Below are positions 1-11,408 of a stretch of 64,000 bases of DNA, one piece after another (position 1 is the stretch's first letter; the number at the start of each line of letters is the position of its first letter). The translations under genes and the position numbers were made by a program. Source of the DNA: Akebia trifoliata (Eukaryota; Streptophyta; Magnoliopsida; Ranunculales; Lardizabalaceae); assembly GCA_017979445.1 (NCBI GenBank), contig CM030707.1:18117086-18181085 (forward strand), written 5' to 3'. Under the pieces are notes generated by a model. The model was not told the DNA's origin and ran no database searches. It saw nothing but the letters and a program-made list of their open reading frames with translations.

Positions 1-28
1 TAAACCTAAATATTGTTGTTTTGAAACA

Positions 29-133
29 AAATCTCATCATTTTGAACTCGCTTTCATCATTATCAACCAAGTTTCATACTTTTCAACATAATTTCATCGT
101 GTTCATCTCAATCTCATCGTTTTCATCCCAATC
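29..133. repeat. Degenerate 21-bp tandem repeat
   Basis: About five imperfect copies of a unit near 21 bp, each built around a TTTCATC(G/A)TTTTCA(A/T)CC-like core, follow each other without spacers. The copies differ by several substitutions. No coding function is visible. Confidence 0.6.
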
Positions 134-965
134 TAAAGGCATTCTTTGACCTTCAATGCTTAAAATCTTCACATGAAAAATACTGAAATAAAAAAAATTG
201 AGAGAAAAAGATGAAACAATGAAGAAAATCCCCCCTTCTTATAAATATGAATATTGATTTGCAACACTTTTTTAATTGCAAACTATTTACTGAAATTTGT
301 AAAGGGCTTAAGAGGTCTATGCAAGTAATTGGCAATGCATAAAATTTTTATAATATAACCAAGCATCTGTAAATTAGATTCCAACAATCATTTGCATTTG
401 CAAATGATTTGCTTTGTACCAAGCAGGGCTTTAATGTCAAAATAGTTTAAAAAAAAAAAAAAAAAACTCTTTAGCTCGATCAAACCCAATATAGAAATCA
501 AAGCTGTAATGGTAGGTTTTCGAAGCCATGACTCTAACGAATAAAATAATAACAATCACGACAATAATCCAACAATAACTCTAACTTCAATAGATGCGAT
601 AATGGAAAAAACTCAAACTTCATCTTCATTTTCTTAAAGAAGATGAAGAAAAACCCTTCAATCGAACGGTGTAGATTATATTTGAATATAAAGATTTGTC
701 AAGTAAGTGAAGGGAATTTTAATAATTTAAACACTATAAGGGTAATTTTGGTATTCAAACTTTAGATTGTCAATTAAACAACGTCAGTAATGGTTTGACC
801 AAGTCCACGAAAGTCGGGGGGGGGGGGGGGGGGCAGACCTCATCTTACATTTCGCAGATGGGGGGGGGGGGTTGTGTATTATTAATTTCACTAATTTTAT
901 AACGGGGTAAGATTAAATTCTACAATTAAAAAAAGGTGAAATGACCAAATTGATCATGACAAAAA
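134..965. other. Gene-free AT-rich stretch with homopolymer runs
   Basis: No credible coding sequence is seen. The stretch holds an A-run at 449-466, two G-runs at 816-833 and 860-871, and a short hairpin near 622-652 with a CTTCATCTTC arm. A GTACCAAGCAGGGC sequence near 416-429 resembles the end of an hAT-type MITE, but I could not find its partner end. Confidence 0.6.
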
Positions 966-1530
966 ACTTTCAACACCCACCTAAAACACAAGCTAATTTT
1001 TTTTCTTGGTAGGAAATTACCAAAAAATTTCATTGTAACTAGGTAGGATCCTACCAAATCTATCTTAAGGGATTCAATAGGAACCTATTGATTAGAACAT
1101 TGCCAGGAACCTACTGAGTCCTTTGACGTAGATTCAATAGGATCCTACTGAATCTCTTGTGGTAATTTCAATACTAAACTACCGAATAAAGCTTTATTTG
1201 AATTTTTTATTGTTGAGATTTCCTAATCCCTAGACTAGAATTTGAGGTTTCCTTGGTCATTTCTGACTTGCTTCGCAACTTATAAGGATATTGCATTTTG
1301 TATCGTGAAAGCCAATTGAAACCCTCTTAGATATGAAGAAGAAGAAAAAAAGAAAGAATTGTGGGTGAGAGAGAGGGAAGAAGAAGAAGAACAAATGAAA
1401 GAAGGTTAGATTTTGTGGTGGTGGGCGCAAAAAGTAAATGTAAAAAAATGTGGGTATGCTGAAACTGGAGGGATTTCATATAGGTGAAAAGAGTAAGTGG
1501 AAGTGAAGAGACTAAATGGTGGGTGCAAGT
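966..1530. mobile_element. Candidate foldback MITE, ACCCACC/GGTGGGT ends
   Basis: The left edge reads CAACACCCACC and the right edge GGTGGGTGCAAGTTG, imperfect inverted copies of each other. The left interior holds a cluster of short repeats of the form GATTCAATAGGA(T/A)CCTA (about 1030-1160). The right interior is a purine-rich AAGAAGAAG stretch (1332-1400). The candidate at 62834-63645 has the same layout and similar ends. No target-site duplication is clear, so the boundaries are approximate. Confidence 0.4.
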
Positions 1531-2159
1531 TGCCTAGCTCTTATGAGAAATATAAGTTGGTTGTCATTTGAAAAGTTGGGGTAGCTCAAATATTCACCAA
1601 TAAATGGAGGGTCTATGTCTAAATCGGCCTTTTCTTTTTCTTATCTACTAAAAGTGAGTCCGTCTTTGAATTGGCCTCGGTCTTCTCTTATGGACTAATG
1701 AAAAAAATTGACCTGAATACCTTCATCTTCATCTTCATCATCACCACCATCAACATTATTATCATCTCTCCTTCATCTTCATATAATTGACATCTACTCC
1801 GCAATCATATCATCATTAGTTTTGGAAAAAAAATCAAATGTTTTAATGTCATTTTTATTAGCCTATAAGAGAAGACCATGGTCAAGGGGTATGTTGCAAA
1901 TTTGAAAATTGAAAACATAAGAAGAATTTCAATTATTCCTTGAAATATAGGATGGCACGTGTCATTATAAGAGGGTTCTTCCAAAATTTTGAAGAAGGTT
2001 GGCCGCTTCAAGGTTGTATCCGCTGATAGGAAATGAGAACATTGGATACGACAACTAGAAGTAGAGGATTATGTGGCATGCTAGTCTTACTAAGTTAGTA
2101 AGGATTTCACCCTCACTAAGGGTCTTTGGGCTCACCTTGTCACATCCAAAAAATGTTAT
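1531..2159. other. Gene-free stretch with CATCTT-rich run
   Basis: No coding sequence is supported. Positions 1722-1785 are a pyrimidine-rich run of TCATCT and CATCAC words. Short open frames here lack any family motif. Confidence 0.5.
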
Positions 2160-2376
2160 ATGGTGTTTCAAGATTGTAGAGGACAAAATTCTATGAACTT
2201 TGAAAAAGAAAAATAAAAAAAAAATTATTTTCCGCCATTGAATTTCAATTTTAAGTTTGAGAGTTATGTGGAAGTTCCATAGTTGTCAATTTTTATAACC
2301 TTGGATCAAGTTCAAAAGAAAAAGACTTTGAATTTTTATATGGATCTGATTTTTTCAAAGAATCTTTGAGGGCCGT
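2160..2376. repeat. Dispersed repeat D, copy 1
   Basis: This segment recurs at about 24960-25120, 37325-37515 and 62600-62780. Shared landmarks, in order, are a GAGGACAAAATTCTA-like start, an A-rich run, TTGAATTTCAATTTTAAG, GGAAGTTC and TTGGATCAAGTTCAAAAG. It has no open frame of note and is probably a fragment of an old transposable element. In this copy the hAT-like MITE at 2380 follows directly. Confidence 0.6.
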
Positions 2377-2379
2377 AGT

Positions 2380-2747
2380 CAGGGGCAGAGCCAGAATTTT
2401 ATCGTAGTGGGGGCAAACTATAATTAATGATACAGTTGAAAAGTTTAAATATGAATAGTTTTGGGGAGAAATTCAAAGATTTTTTGTTGGAAGTTGAAGA
2501 AAAGGTTACTTAGGTATTTTCTAACTAATCTATGAGAGAAGGCCCAATCAAAAGACAATGTCTTCTTCAAAAACTGTAAGGGGCTCGAGAAAAAAATTGG
2601 AGGGAGGTGATGGAGTGGGGGCAAATAAGGAGGGAGATGGGGAGTGGGGGCAAATGAGGCATGCATTTATTTTGAAATACAGGACTGTCTCAAAGTTTTA
2701 TGGGGGCAATTGCCCCCACAAGCTCCTTACTAGCTTTGCCGCCCCTG
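2380..2747. mobile_element. Short hAT-like MITE, CAGGGGC(A/G)GAGC termini
   Basis: The left end reads CAGGGGCAGAGCCAGAATTT. The right end, reverse-complemented, starts CAGGGGCGGCAAAGC, and both sides carry an internal GTGGGGGCAA box. The ends match the right terminus of the larger element at 39043-40725, so this is likely a short non-autonomous relative. No clean target duplication is visible here, so the superfamily assignment rests on the 8-bp duplication of the larger relative. Confidence 0.6.
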
Positions 2748-3608
2748 ATACCATTTAAACAAAAGAACAACCATATATCTTCTAATCATACAAAATGAAG
2801 AGTGGATGGAAAACGTGTGTTCGTAAATATGCTTTGGGAGTCTAATACAACCAATCAGATAATCATGTTTGGCTACAAGGATATTAGATTCTTATTGCAA
2901 AAGAGAATGGCGATATATTTTTATTTGTCATACACTAGAAAATGATAGACAAAAATATTCAAAGGAAAGATACTTTCGGCACCTATTTTGGCCAAATCCT
3001 AATATCAAATATTTCTAATCCCTTGTTCAAGGAAATCATGACACAACCTCACCACCAAACTCCATCCTATTATTGAAGTACGGAGAAAATGGAAAGATTT
3101 GGCTTCATTTAGCAAAGTATGGGATGCTTTTTGTTGGAAAATAAATGGTCAATAATTCTTTACAACATAAAACACAATTATGAATCTCAAATTCTCAATC
3201 AACCTTAATGAACCATCTCTTTTTTTCTTTCTTTTTTATAGCTAAATAAGCAAAGTATGTATTGATCAACTAAATAATGCACATGTTTAGAAATCTGACT
3301 CTTAAGTAATGAATCATCTCTTTTATCTTTCAGAATCTTTAATTAAGTATATTAAAAGAAACACTGTAAAATCAAACAAGTCATATATCATGAATTACAA
3401 TCACCCACATATAATAATTGTTTATTAGATTCTTCACATAAAACAGTAAAAGGACTCCTTACAAGTCAACATGGATGAAAATAGACATAAGCACGCACTT
3501 ATCAATTTTTAGAATTCGACATAAAATCATGAAAGAATTCAAATGAATCCTTCAAAATGCATCAACAAATATGTGTTGTTGCATTTATTTAAAAACATAA
3601 AACTTGAT

Positions 3609-4118
3609 CTAGAGATGGAGAGAAAGATCAATGTCTTGCTCATCATCTCCAATGATTGGTGTTGTAGATTTGAAACGCGAAAGCTCCAGATTTGTTACTT
3701 GTTGTTTTGGCATTGCTTGAGTATTGTCAGAGGGGCAGTGAAAGCTAGGTACAATAAAACTTGTGGATCCTAAAAACGGACTATGGTCCGTCTGAGGTGC
3801 CATAAACACGCTCCTCCCTTCATTCAATTCTGTGAGGAATGAAGGAGTTGTGGATAGAGGTTGGGATGGATCTAGGGCTAAGAAGGAAGACGACATGTTT
3901 AACGCTGGACCAATATTATTGCTAATGCTCCTCGGGACAAGTTGCGAATGGCTGCGCACTGTTTGGTGACCTTGCTTGTTCTTTTTGTGGATTTTTATAT
4001 GTCCCCCAAGAGCTTGATGACTCTTGAATGCCTTCTCACAATATTTACATTTATAGTGAGGATCATTTCTCACTATAGATTTGCCTGTAGTTTCTTCATT
4101 GGTATAAGAAAACTCCAT
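3609..4118 (-). CDS. Single-finger Q-type C2H2 zinc-finger protein with EAR-like C-terminus
   Basis: An intronless 169-codon frame. Residues 24-43 form one C2H2 finger of spacing C-x2-C-x12-H-x3-H with the plant-specific QALGGH recognition helix, followed by a basic stretch (HKKNKQ). The middle is Ser/Pro-rich and low in charge, and the protein ends in DDEQDIDLSLHL, an EAR-type (LxLxL/DLNxxP-like) motif. Proteins of this design are nuclear DNA-binding factors, and EAR motifs usually recruit TOPLESS-type corepressors, so a transcriptional repressor is the likely role; that part is inference. The chosen ATG follows a TTTC and has G at +4, and it lies 19 codons before the conserved PHYKCKYC. It is the only one of nine related loci here with an unbroken frame, both Cys and both His ligands and an intact EAR motif. 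I cannot assign an orthologue; KNUCKLES/ZAT-like families are the nearest in design. Whether it is expressed is unknown. Confidence 0.85.
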   Translation of the reverse strand: MEFSYTNEETTGKSIVRNDPHYKCKYCEKAFKSHQALGGHIKIHKKNKQGHQTVRSHSQLVPRSISNNIGPALNMSSSFLALDPSQPLSTTPSFLTELNEGRSVFMAPQTDHSPFLGSTSFIVPSFHCPSDNTQAMPKQQVTNLELSRFKSTTPIIGDDEQDIDLSLHL

Positions 4119-4257
4119 GAAAATATTTCAAAATGATGAGGAGACAGAAAACAAGTAAGAGAAAGTATTTGTGATGGTGGCCAATGCTTGCCCTTTTATT
4201 TTATTTTTCGAGAAATTGAAAAGCTTCGTACTTGGACTAACATTAATTTTTTTCATT

Positions 4258-4266
4258 TCTTATATG
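4258..4266 (-). promoter_or_regulatory. Possible TATA box of the zinc-finger gene
   Basis: On the minus strand this reads CATATAAGA, about 140 bp upstream of the ATG. The same position in the paralogous units at 23.4, 46.3 and 52.6 kb is an AT-rich CC...GG word. Distance and sequence fit a TATA element, but no transcript start is known. Confidence 0.4.
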
Positions 4267-5198
4267 GAAATAATCACAAAATACGACAAGTAAAAAGATA
4301 TGATAAGAATGCATTAACGCTTCCTGAGTTGTCAAATTTTATCCGAGCAATATTTTGATATTACATGAGAGTACGTTAATTTCCTGCACAAGTGCATTAT
4401 ACTAACACTAGGTCTTCTATAATATGTTTAGAGCACTTTAGATATATTTGTAAAAGTTATGGGCATATAAAAAATTATATCAATGAAAATTTGTACATAT
4501 TATCATTAAATAAATTCAAATTATGGAAAAAATGATATTGCAATATCATTTGTAGAAAAAGACAAGGAGGTGTACATTGTAAGTTTGGATGTCGAAGCAA
4601 CCTCATTTTTTTGGTTTGAGAGAGGAATTTTAGAGTATTTTTTTGAAGCATTTTTCCATGAGTCATTGATGATAAAAGTGTGAAGGGTGTAGGTTTCTCA
4701 AACTCTCTTTTCTTTTTTATTCTTCTTTCATGCTTTAATGAAGTTAAAAATTGAGTAGTTTCCTAATAAATTATTGAACTTGGATATTAAGCCTAGATTC
4801 ACAATCAAACTTGGGTGAAAATAGAAAAACAAATATTCTTTTTGTCAAATTGCACAATTAGATATTATTTTGAAATATTTACATACCAAGATACATTTTA
4901 CCATGTCTATAAAAACTTTTGAAGTGAATTTAGCTTATACCTTTTTTTATTTTAAAATATCAGTTACATTTTGTTTTTTGAAAAATCAAAAGCACCTAAT
5001 GGTAAATTACCACAAAAATTTTTATACTAAAAGTAAAATTTAGTTTTGAAGATAAATATTCCACAACCATATCTAGTTACATAATTTAACCAAAAAAAAA
5101 TTATTTGATTACATATAACACCCATTAACCAATTCATGAGATGTTGTTTGAGTTAGGTGTATCCAACTAAGACGAAAAGAAAATCAAAGGGCCACATA

Positions 5199-5426
5199 TT
5201 TTTGTTGTTGCTTACCATAGGTATCCCCACCCTTCAGGTAAGACTAATCCCTCAGTCACACGCACCACCCACTTAGAAAGTCCTACATGCAATTGGTTGA
5301 GTCGAGAGTCAACCAGAACCTAGAGGGTGACCCCAAGGAATTTATAGCTTCGTGGGGTTTTGAGCACTTCACCTACCCTTTGTGAGGAGCTTATCAAGGC
5401 TCGGCTTTTCACTAGGCTAACCCCTT
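5199..5426 (-). mobile_element. tRNA-derived SINE, family A, copy 1
   Basis: Flanked by the exact 10-bp duplication GGGCCACATA (5189-5198 and 5427-5436). Paralogous units such as 38790-38805 show a single copy of this site and no insert. Read on the minus strand it begins AAGGGGTTAGCCTAGTG, which resembles a pol III A box, and it ends with a CAACAACAAAAA tail. The interior includes a GGGGTCACCCTCTAGG box and a GGGATTAGTC box near the 3' end. Related copies lie at 35597-35805 and 54658-54899. Open frames over this stretch are incidental. Confidence 0.8.
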
Positions 5427-5700
5427 GGGCCACATAGACATACTGTAAAATGCACTTGGCATTGACGTGTGCACAACTTTGTTTTGTATTTTTACATTTA
5501 TGTATTACACCAACTATGCTTTGGTAGGGTGGTTCAAAAGTCAATGAGGTTTGGTTAGTCGACAAAATTGTGCAGTGATATCATTTTGGCAACACAAATT
5601 TTTTGAACTCGATATGGATTTCAATTTAAGTTGGGAGTGGAGGTGATTTTTAAAGCAATCATAGGATGGATGATCAATTGTTCTTAAGAAGCTATGACAA

Positions 5701-5968
5701 CCCCAAGGGGTTGGCACAATGGTAATATTTGACTGATAAACAGTTAATCCATGCCCATAGGTCGTGACTTTGATACCCAGTATGAGCATTAATTCCTCAG
5801 GGGCCACCCGTGAAGGCGTGCACTTACCTAGTGCGTGTGATGTGTGGGTGTTGCACGTGCTCTATGACTAGTCCTTGGACAAAACCATGGTCTATGGACT
5901 AAGCAAAGCCCAGATATGGGCTCGGTTCGTTGCCTACAAGGATACCTGTCTATCAAAAAAAAAAAAAA
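5701..5968 (+). mobile_element. tRNA-derived SINE, family B, copy 1
   Basis: A 268-bp insert flanked by GCTATGACAA (5691-5700) and GCTATGGCAA (5969-5978), a 10-bp target duplication with one mismatch. The unoccupied site is visible at 19240-19260 and 40735-40750. The element starts CCCCAAGGGGTTGGCACAAT (A-box-like), has a degenerate B box near GACTTTGATACCCAG, and ends in a 14-A tail. The second copy is at 11161-11452. Its head matches that of family A although the bodies differ. Confidence 0.85.
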
Positions 5969-6094
5969 GCTATGGCAATTGATACTTGCCATATTCTCTT
6001 GAAATTTTTGATTCAATTTGACATGATTTCGATTAGGTAGGAAAAAGGAATAAAAGTATAAAGAATTCATTACGAGGTTGTTTAAATTACAACT

Positions 6095-6500
6095 CCTACC
6101 TGGGTAGGTTGGAGGGAAGACCTAGACTCCACTCAAGTGGTAGAGCCCTCGACTCGAGCTCAACTCAAACTGAGCATTGAGTCCGAGCTCCTAATTAACT
6201 CAAGCTCAACTTAGGTTTGAGCTTATAAACTTGGATTGTGCTCAGGTTAGCTTGAGTTAGGTAGTTTTGCATGGGTTTGACTCTTTGAACACATCTAATG
6301 TTGTTTTGATTAGCAAAGAAAAAAATTATATCTTAGATACGAAATACAATTGATATAAAAGAAAATTTTATATCTTAAACAATAAATAATTAAAAAATAT
6401 ATAATTAATAAAAAAAATAGTATATAGTCTTGGGTTTGGGTTTAATTGGGTATCTTGAACCCTTAACCTGAGCTCAATCCATTTTAATGTTGGGGTGAAT
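6095..6500. repeat. GAGCTCAACTCAAG-type degenerate repeat, copy 1
   Basis: Repeated words such as GAGCTCAACTCAA, CTCAAGCTCAACTTAGG and TTGAGCTTATAAACTTGG recur here and again at 40880-41390, where the entry sequence TAGGTTGGAGGGAAGACCTA also matches. It is part of the duplicated block shared between about 4.5-6.4 kb and 38-41 kb. It has no coding potential, and such CTCGAGCTC-rich sequences are common in plant DNA transposon interiors. Confidence 0.5.
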
Positions 6501-6907
6501 TATTCTTACCCAAGCTCAACTAAAGATTTTTATTTTTATTTTTAAAAGTGTTTTGATTTTTTTGATTTTTTATTATTGTTTATCTTTAACATTTTTTTAC
6601 GGTTATTAATATTTTTGTTTGATTGGAATGTAGTTGGGGTTTTTTAAAAAATTAAAAAAAAATCTTTAAACAGATAAAAACATTAACATATTTGATAAGT
6701 AAATAAACAATTATGACAAACAAATAACAAAGCTAGGCAATTTTATTAACAAATAAAAAATTAAATAAAGATCACAAAGAAATAAACAAGTAAAGAATAA
6801 TAAATTAAATAAAAAATAAAACATAATCATGGGGGCATCCCAAACATTTGTTTGCCAATCTTTGAGTGGGACCCATCAAATTTTATAAATAAGACCCGTA
6901 AAAATTA
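6501..6907. other. Very AT-rich gene-free stretch
   Basis: Mostly A/T with runs of AAATAAA words. No open frame, repeat or RNA gene is recognised. Confidence 0.5.
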
Positions 6908-7773
6908 GGGGTGCAACTTGGTTCGGTTTGAGGTTGAATTGGAACCGAACCGACATAGGTCGGTTCTACTAAATAAGAATTAAAACCGAACCAAATTCCA
7001 TTGGAACCAAACCAACCCAAACCGAATTAAAGTTGGTATGATTCGGTTTGGTTCTATGAGTTGCTAATATTCTATAAATTATAACATTTTCTAATAAAAA
7101 AAACAAACATATAATAAATCATTAATCTATCCATAAAAAGTCATTAGTTTATGTCTAAAAGATCATTAATCTATGTCCTAACTCCTAAAATAATTCATAA
7201 TAATTATTTTATATATATATGGGAAATGTTCGGCACCCTACGCTTTACCCTACACTTTACCCTAGTGTTTTGTCCTACATGGGTTAGAAGTTTTGAAATG
7301 GGCTGATTTTTGGTGAGGATGATCTCCTCAGTGTAGAGATCATCCTCACCAAAAATCAGCCCATTCTGAAATTTCTAGTCCCATGTTTACAAGTTGAAAA
7401 ATCGTGGACCATCCATTTTTTGTAAGTCATTTTTGATGAGGTTAGAAGTTTAGGAATAAGCTGATTTTTTGCCATCCTCACCAAAAATCAGCCTATTCCA
7501 AAACTTCTAACCCATATAAGACAAAACACATAGGGTAAAACGTAGGGTAAAGCGTAGGGTAAAGCGTAGGGTGCCGAACAGGACCTTATATATATATATA
7601 TATAATGGTTTGGTTTGATTTTGTACAAGCTTGATCCGAGAATCGAAAACCAAATTGATTTGTTCTTTTTTTCGTAACCCATAATCGAACCGCAACTTGT
7701 TCTAAATTGAATCAAACCACCCCTACGTTACCAGTTTGATTTGGTTCTCGGTTTGAACTAGACCAAGTTGCCC
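6908..7773. mobile_element. Foldback element rich in GGTTCGGTTT, interrupted
   Basis: The left end reads AGGGGTGCAACTTGGTTCGG. The right end, reverse-complemented, reads GGGGGGCAACTTGGTCTAG. Both arms continue into multiple GGTTCGGTTT / AAACCGAACC words in opposite orientation. This composition is typical of a common plant hAT-like non-autonomous element. The middle (7221-7585) is occupied by a younger MITE, so the original was about 500 bp. No target duplication was resolved. Confidence 0.65.
7221..7585. mobile_element. TA-flanked foldback MITE, isolated copy
   Basis: The element is bounded by TATATATAT on both sides and inserted within the foldback element 6908-7773. The outer ends are inverted (TTCGGCACCCTACGCTTTAC against GTAAAGCGTAGGGTGCCGAA). 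Inside is a long palindrome with arms around GGGCTGATTTTTGGTGAGG and a second, shorter palindrome. It is the same family as the nine elements at 58831-62389. The right end carries three copies of GTAGGGTAAA. Confidence 0.8.
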
Positions 7774-8008
7774 CCCACTAAATATCATCTTGAAAATTCA
7801 AATAAAATACCTAAAAAAAAACCCGAAAAATCATAAAATAATTTCCTACAACAATGTCTCAGTGTGCACATAACCATAGATTTTCTTTCTTGTATCTCTA
7901 GTTAAAAAATCTATTATTATCTCCACACTACCATGTGAAATAGTTGAGTCACTGTAGTAAGAAGTCACTTTAGAACCGTTGGAAACATAAATATATAAGG
8001 GATTTGTT

Positions 8009-9185
8009 AATGTGTGCCCTTATGGTGCATTAAATATACCTTGGGATTTGGATTTCCTACCAAAAATGCACTCAAAGAATTTTTATTACCAAGATACTCT
8101 CAAATGCTTATTTCCAGGGTGTGTTTGATGCACCTTAATGTGTGCCCTTAAGGTTCATTAAATATACACTAGGATTTGGATTTCTTACCAAAAATACACT
8201 TTAAGAATTTTTTCTATTACCAAAATACCCTCGAATGCTTATTTCTAAGGTGTATTTAATACACCTTAACATATGCCCTTAAGGTGCATTAAATATACCT
8301 TGAACTTGGATTTCCTACAAAAAAAAAAATGCACTCAAAAGATTTTTTATTACCAAAATACACTTAAATGCTTATTTCCAAGGTGTATTTAATGTAGCTT
8401 AATGTGTGCCCTTAAGATTCATTAAATATACATTGGGATTTGGATTTCCTACTAAAAATACACTCTAAGATTTTTTATTATCAAAATACCCTCAAATGCT
8501 TATTTCCAAGGTGATTTTAATGCACCTTAACGCGTGTCCTTAAGGTACATTAAATATGCCTTGGGATTTGGATTTCCTACCAAAAATGCACTCAAAGATT
8601 TTTTATTATCAAAATATCTTCAAATGCTTATTTCCGAGGTGTATTTAATGCACCTTAACGTGTGCCTTTAAGATTCATTAATTATACATTGGGATTTGGA
8701 TTTCCTACTAAAAATACATTCTATGATTTTTTTTATTTATTATCAAAATACTCTCAAATGTTTATTTTCAAGGTGTATTTAATGGACTTTAACGTGTGCC
8801 CTTAAGGTGCATTAAACATACCATGGGATTTGGATTTCCTACCAAAAAGGCACTCAAAGATTTTTTATTACCAAAATACCTTCAAACGCTTTTTTTCAAG
8901 GTGTATTTAATGCACCTTAATGTGTGCCTTTAAGATTCATTAAATATACATTGGGATTTGGATTTCCTACTAAAAATACACTCTATGATTTATTTATTGC
9001 CAAAATACACTCAAATGCTTATTTTCAAGGTTAATGCACATAAACGTCTGCTCCTAAGGTGCATTAAATATGCCTTGGGATTTGGATTTCCTACCAAAAA
9101 TGCATTCAAAATTTTTTTATTATCAAAATACCCTCAAATGTTTATTTCCAAAGTGTATATTTAATGCACCTTACTGTGTCCCTTA
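8009..9185. repeat. Dimeric satellite, about 128-bp monomers in A-B alternation
   Basis: Nine full monomers, with starts near 8011, 8139, 8270, 8403, 8531, 8659, 8793, 8921 and 9045, plus an end near 9174, giving periods of 124-134 bp. A-type monomers read GTGCATTAAATATACC and CTACCAAAAATGCACTCAAA. B-type monomers read ATTCATTAAATATACA and CTACTAAAAATACACTCTA. The order is A-B-A-B-A-B-A-B-A throughout, so the array grew in dimer steps of about 260 bp. There is no coding content. Confidence 0.9.
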
Positions 9186-9789
9186 ACAAAAGGTTAACAA
9201 GACCAAATAAACGAAGATTAATGATAACTTGATGCGCTAAAATGTACTTGATTGATGTGACAAGTGCACATAATAGTAGATCTTTGTCCTTGTGTATCCC
9301 AAAGAAAAGATTTATAGTTCTATGTATTTGCCATGTCAATCGTGTACATACCGCATACATTTGACCCACAATTTTTCTCAAGAAATCTATTAGAACTAGA
9401 TATGCCAAGAGAATCACTTTCCTTACTAAGGATAGTTTAGATCAGATGGATTGCCAAATTGGCAATCCAACATTACTGTCCTCTACATTTTATGAAAAAA
9501 GAAAATTAGATTAAAAAAAAAAAAATAGCTTTTTGGGCTTGATTGAAGGTTTTGAAAATTGACAGCTGTGGACTCACACCGAATTCCCAACTTTAAAATT
9601 AAAATTTTACAGTAACAAATAATCATTTTAAAGTTTTTTTTTTAGAAAAATAAAAATTGATAGAATTTTTTCGTCTACATCCATGTGGCACGTCTACATC
9701 TCAAACCTGAATAAACAAATAGAGAGAGATACAAAGAACGCACTCTCAAACCTAAATATAAACAAAAAGAGAGAGAGAGAGAGAGACCT
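9186..9789. other. Gene-free stretch with a GA microsatellite
   Basis: No supported gene. It holds a (GA)n run at about 9763-9786 and A-runs. The minus-strand open frame at its left edge has no recognisable domain. Confidence 0.5.
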
Positions 9790-10560
9790 ATAAAACAGAG
9801 GAAGGTCAACGATCCTAAGGAAAGCGACGTTTTATCTCCATAAGGAATCAGGTTTACGATTTTGCAAAAACCAGGCTGGTCGCAGGTATATCCTTTTACA
9901 AATTTTTTTACAGAGTTGGATCATTGAGTTGATAGCACGTAATTTTCTCTATCACTGATTTTGATCCTTGATTTCTCGTATGAGTTGAATCATTGATTTG
10001 CTACCATGTGATTTCAAATCTCAGTGAGATTGATTTTTTATCTGAATTTTCTATGTGGATTCTACTAATCTGAATTTGTTTTCGCTAATATTCTGAATCG
10101 ACAAGTTATAATTAGGTGTGGGTGTGATTTTAAGTAAAAAAACCCAACTTTTGTGAGGGAAAACTCAGATTTGAGTTGACCTAAAGTTTACAAAAATTAC
10201 ATCGTTATTTGATTGGTTGTCGAGTCTACTCATTAATTGTCAAGTTTTATATTGTTGTTGATCGTTGAGTCAACTCCATGATCTATTGTGAGAAATTGAC
10301 TAGATTCTTGACCCTTAGACATGGCAATTTTTATTCTGAACCATCCAAGTTAACCTTAGTTTAATCAATGGATCATAGTAGATATTGATTTTTAAGTTGG
10401 GTGGGACCGGTGCCTAACTCCTTCTGAATCCGTAACAAAACCCTTACCTACTATTTTTGTCGCAAACCAATCCGAATTTATATTCGGTATCAATTTTTTA
10501 GTTCCTAGACTTAAAACTAGTTAGCGACTCCTAATCTAAATCCCAAAACTGATAACATTT
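9790..10560 (+). other. Leader-like sequence duplicated at 42.1 kb, with possible splice donor
   Basis: Collinear with 42140-42760: shared words are CGATTTTGCA, GAGTTGGATCATT, TCTGAATTTTC and TTTGTTTTCGCTAATATTC. A purine-rich stretch leads to GGTCGCAGGTATATCC, a fair plant 5' splice donor (CAG/GTATAT) matching AAG/GTATGT at 42174. This suggests the remains of a 5' UTR exon and first intron, but no downstream coding exon is visible. It could equally be part of a transposon. Confidence 0.35.
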
Positions 10561-11160
10561 GGCCGGTTGGGGTGCTTTCAATTGGGCATCCAACACTACA
10601 TCCAACAAATTTTAGGAATATTAATAAAAGTTATGGACAATAACAATGAAAGCTGATTAAACTTAACCATAAATAGTCTTTTACTGGGTAGATCTCAAAC
10701 CTAATACTATTTTCATATACCTTCCTAAAATCAAAACAATTTCCTCCAAACCTTGTTTTTTCAATTTTTAGAAACTCTCCATTCACAAAGTTATTTATTT
10801 TTAAATGACAACATTACTCCTTATTTGCAAGGATTAATCATAAATTATAAGCGGACAACTACGTTTGACGCAAATTACATATTTTTAAAGGACAAAAAAT
10901 CTAGGAAAATAGTATTAGTCTCTAGGAATTTGTTATGGGAGTATGGCCCTAGGGATTCTCAAGAATAAAATAAAACTATAGGAAAATTATACTGATTCCT
11001 AGGAAAATAGTATTAATGTTTGGAAATTTATTATTTCCCTCACTTTGCAGTCATATGTTGAATAGAGAGCCCCCATCTTCATTTGAGGTTATAAAAGTTC
11101 TTCCCAAAATTGCCAACTTAAATATGGACTTTTCTAAGAATTTAATATTTTCTAGGGATC

Positions 11161-11408
11161 TCTGAGGGGTTGGCTCAATGGCAATTTTGGACCGATAAGT
11201 GGTTATTGCCTATAGGTTGTGAGTTTGATACCTAGTATGACCATTAATTCCTCAGGGGCCACCCACGAGGGCGCACCCTCACTTACTTGGTGCGTGTGAT
11301 GTGCGGGAATTGCACGTGCCCCAAAACTAGTCCTTGGACAAGACCATGGTCTATGAATTGGGCAAAGCCCAGATACGGTTCCAATCCACTGTCTACAGGA
11401 ATACCTGG

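Larger units (their letters stand above)
2790..6090. repeat. Zinc-finger duplication unit 1 (with intact gene)
   Basis: The sequence on both sides of the zinc-finger gene recurs around the other zinc-finger loci. Shared words include GAAAATAAATGGCCAACAAT on the gene's downstream side and GGATGTCAAAGCAACCTCAT on its upstream side. The closest relative by eye is the inverted unit at 47.5-49.9 kb, which shares even the far left flank (about 2900-3200 against the reverse complement of 49480-49790). Two SINEs inserted later. Boundaries are approximate. Confidence 0.7.

Noticed and set aside
5320..5807. Two minus-strand frames of 81 and 88 codons
   Set aside because: They cross SINE boundaries and target duplications, so they are incidental.
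8009..9185. CRISPR-like array
   Set aside because: Repeat units are about 128 bp with no spacer-repeat alternation and lie in plant nuclear DNA; it is a satellite.
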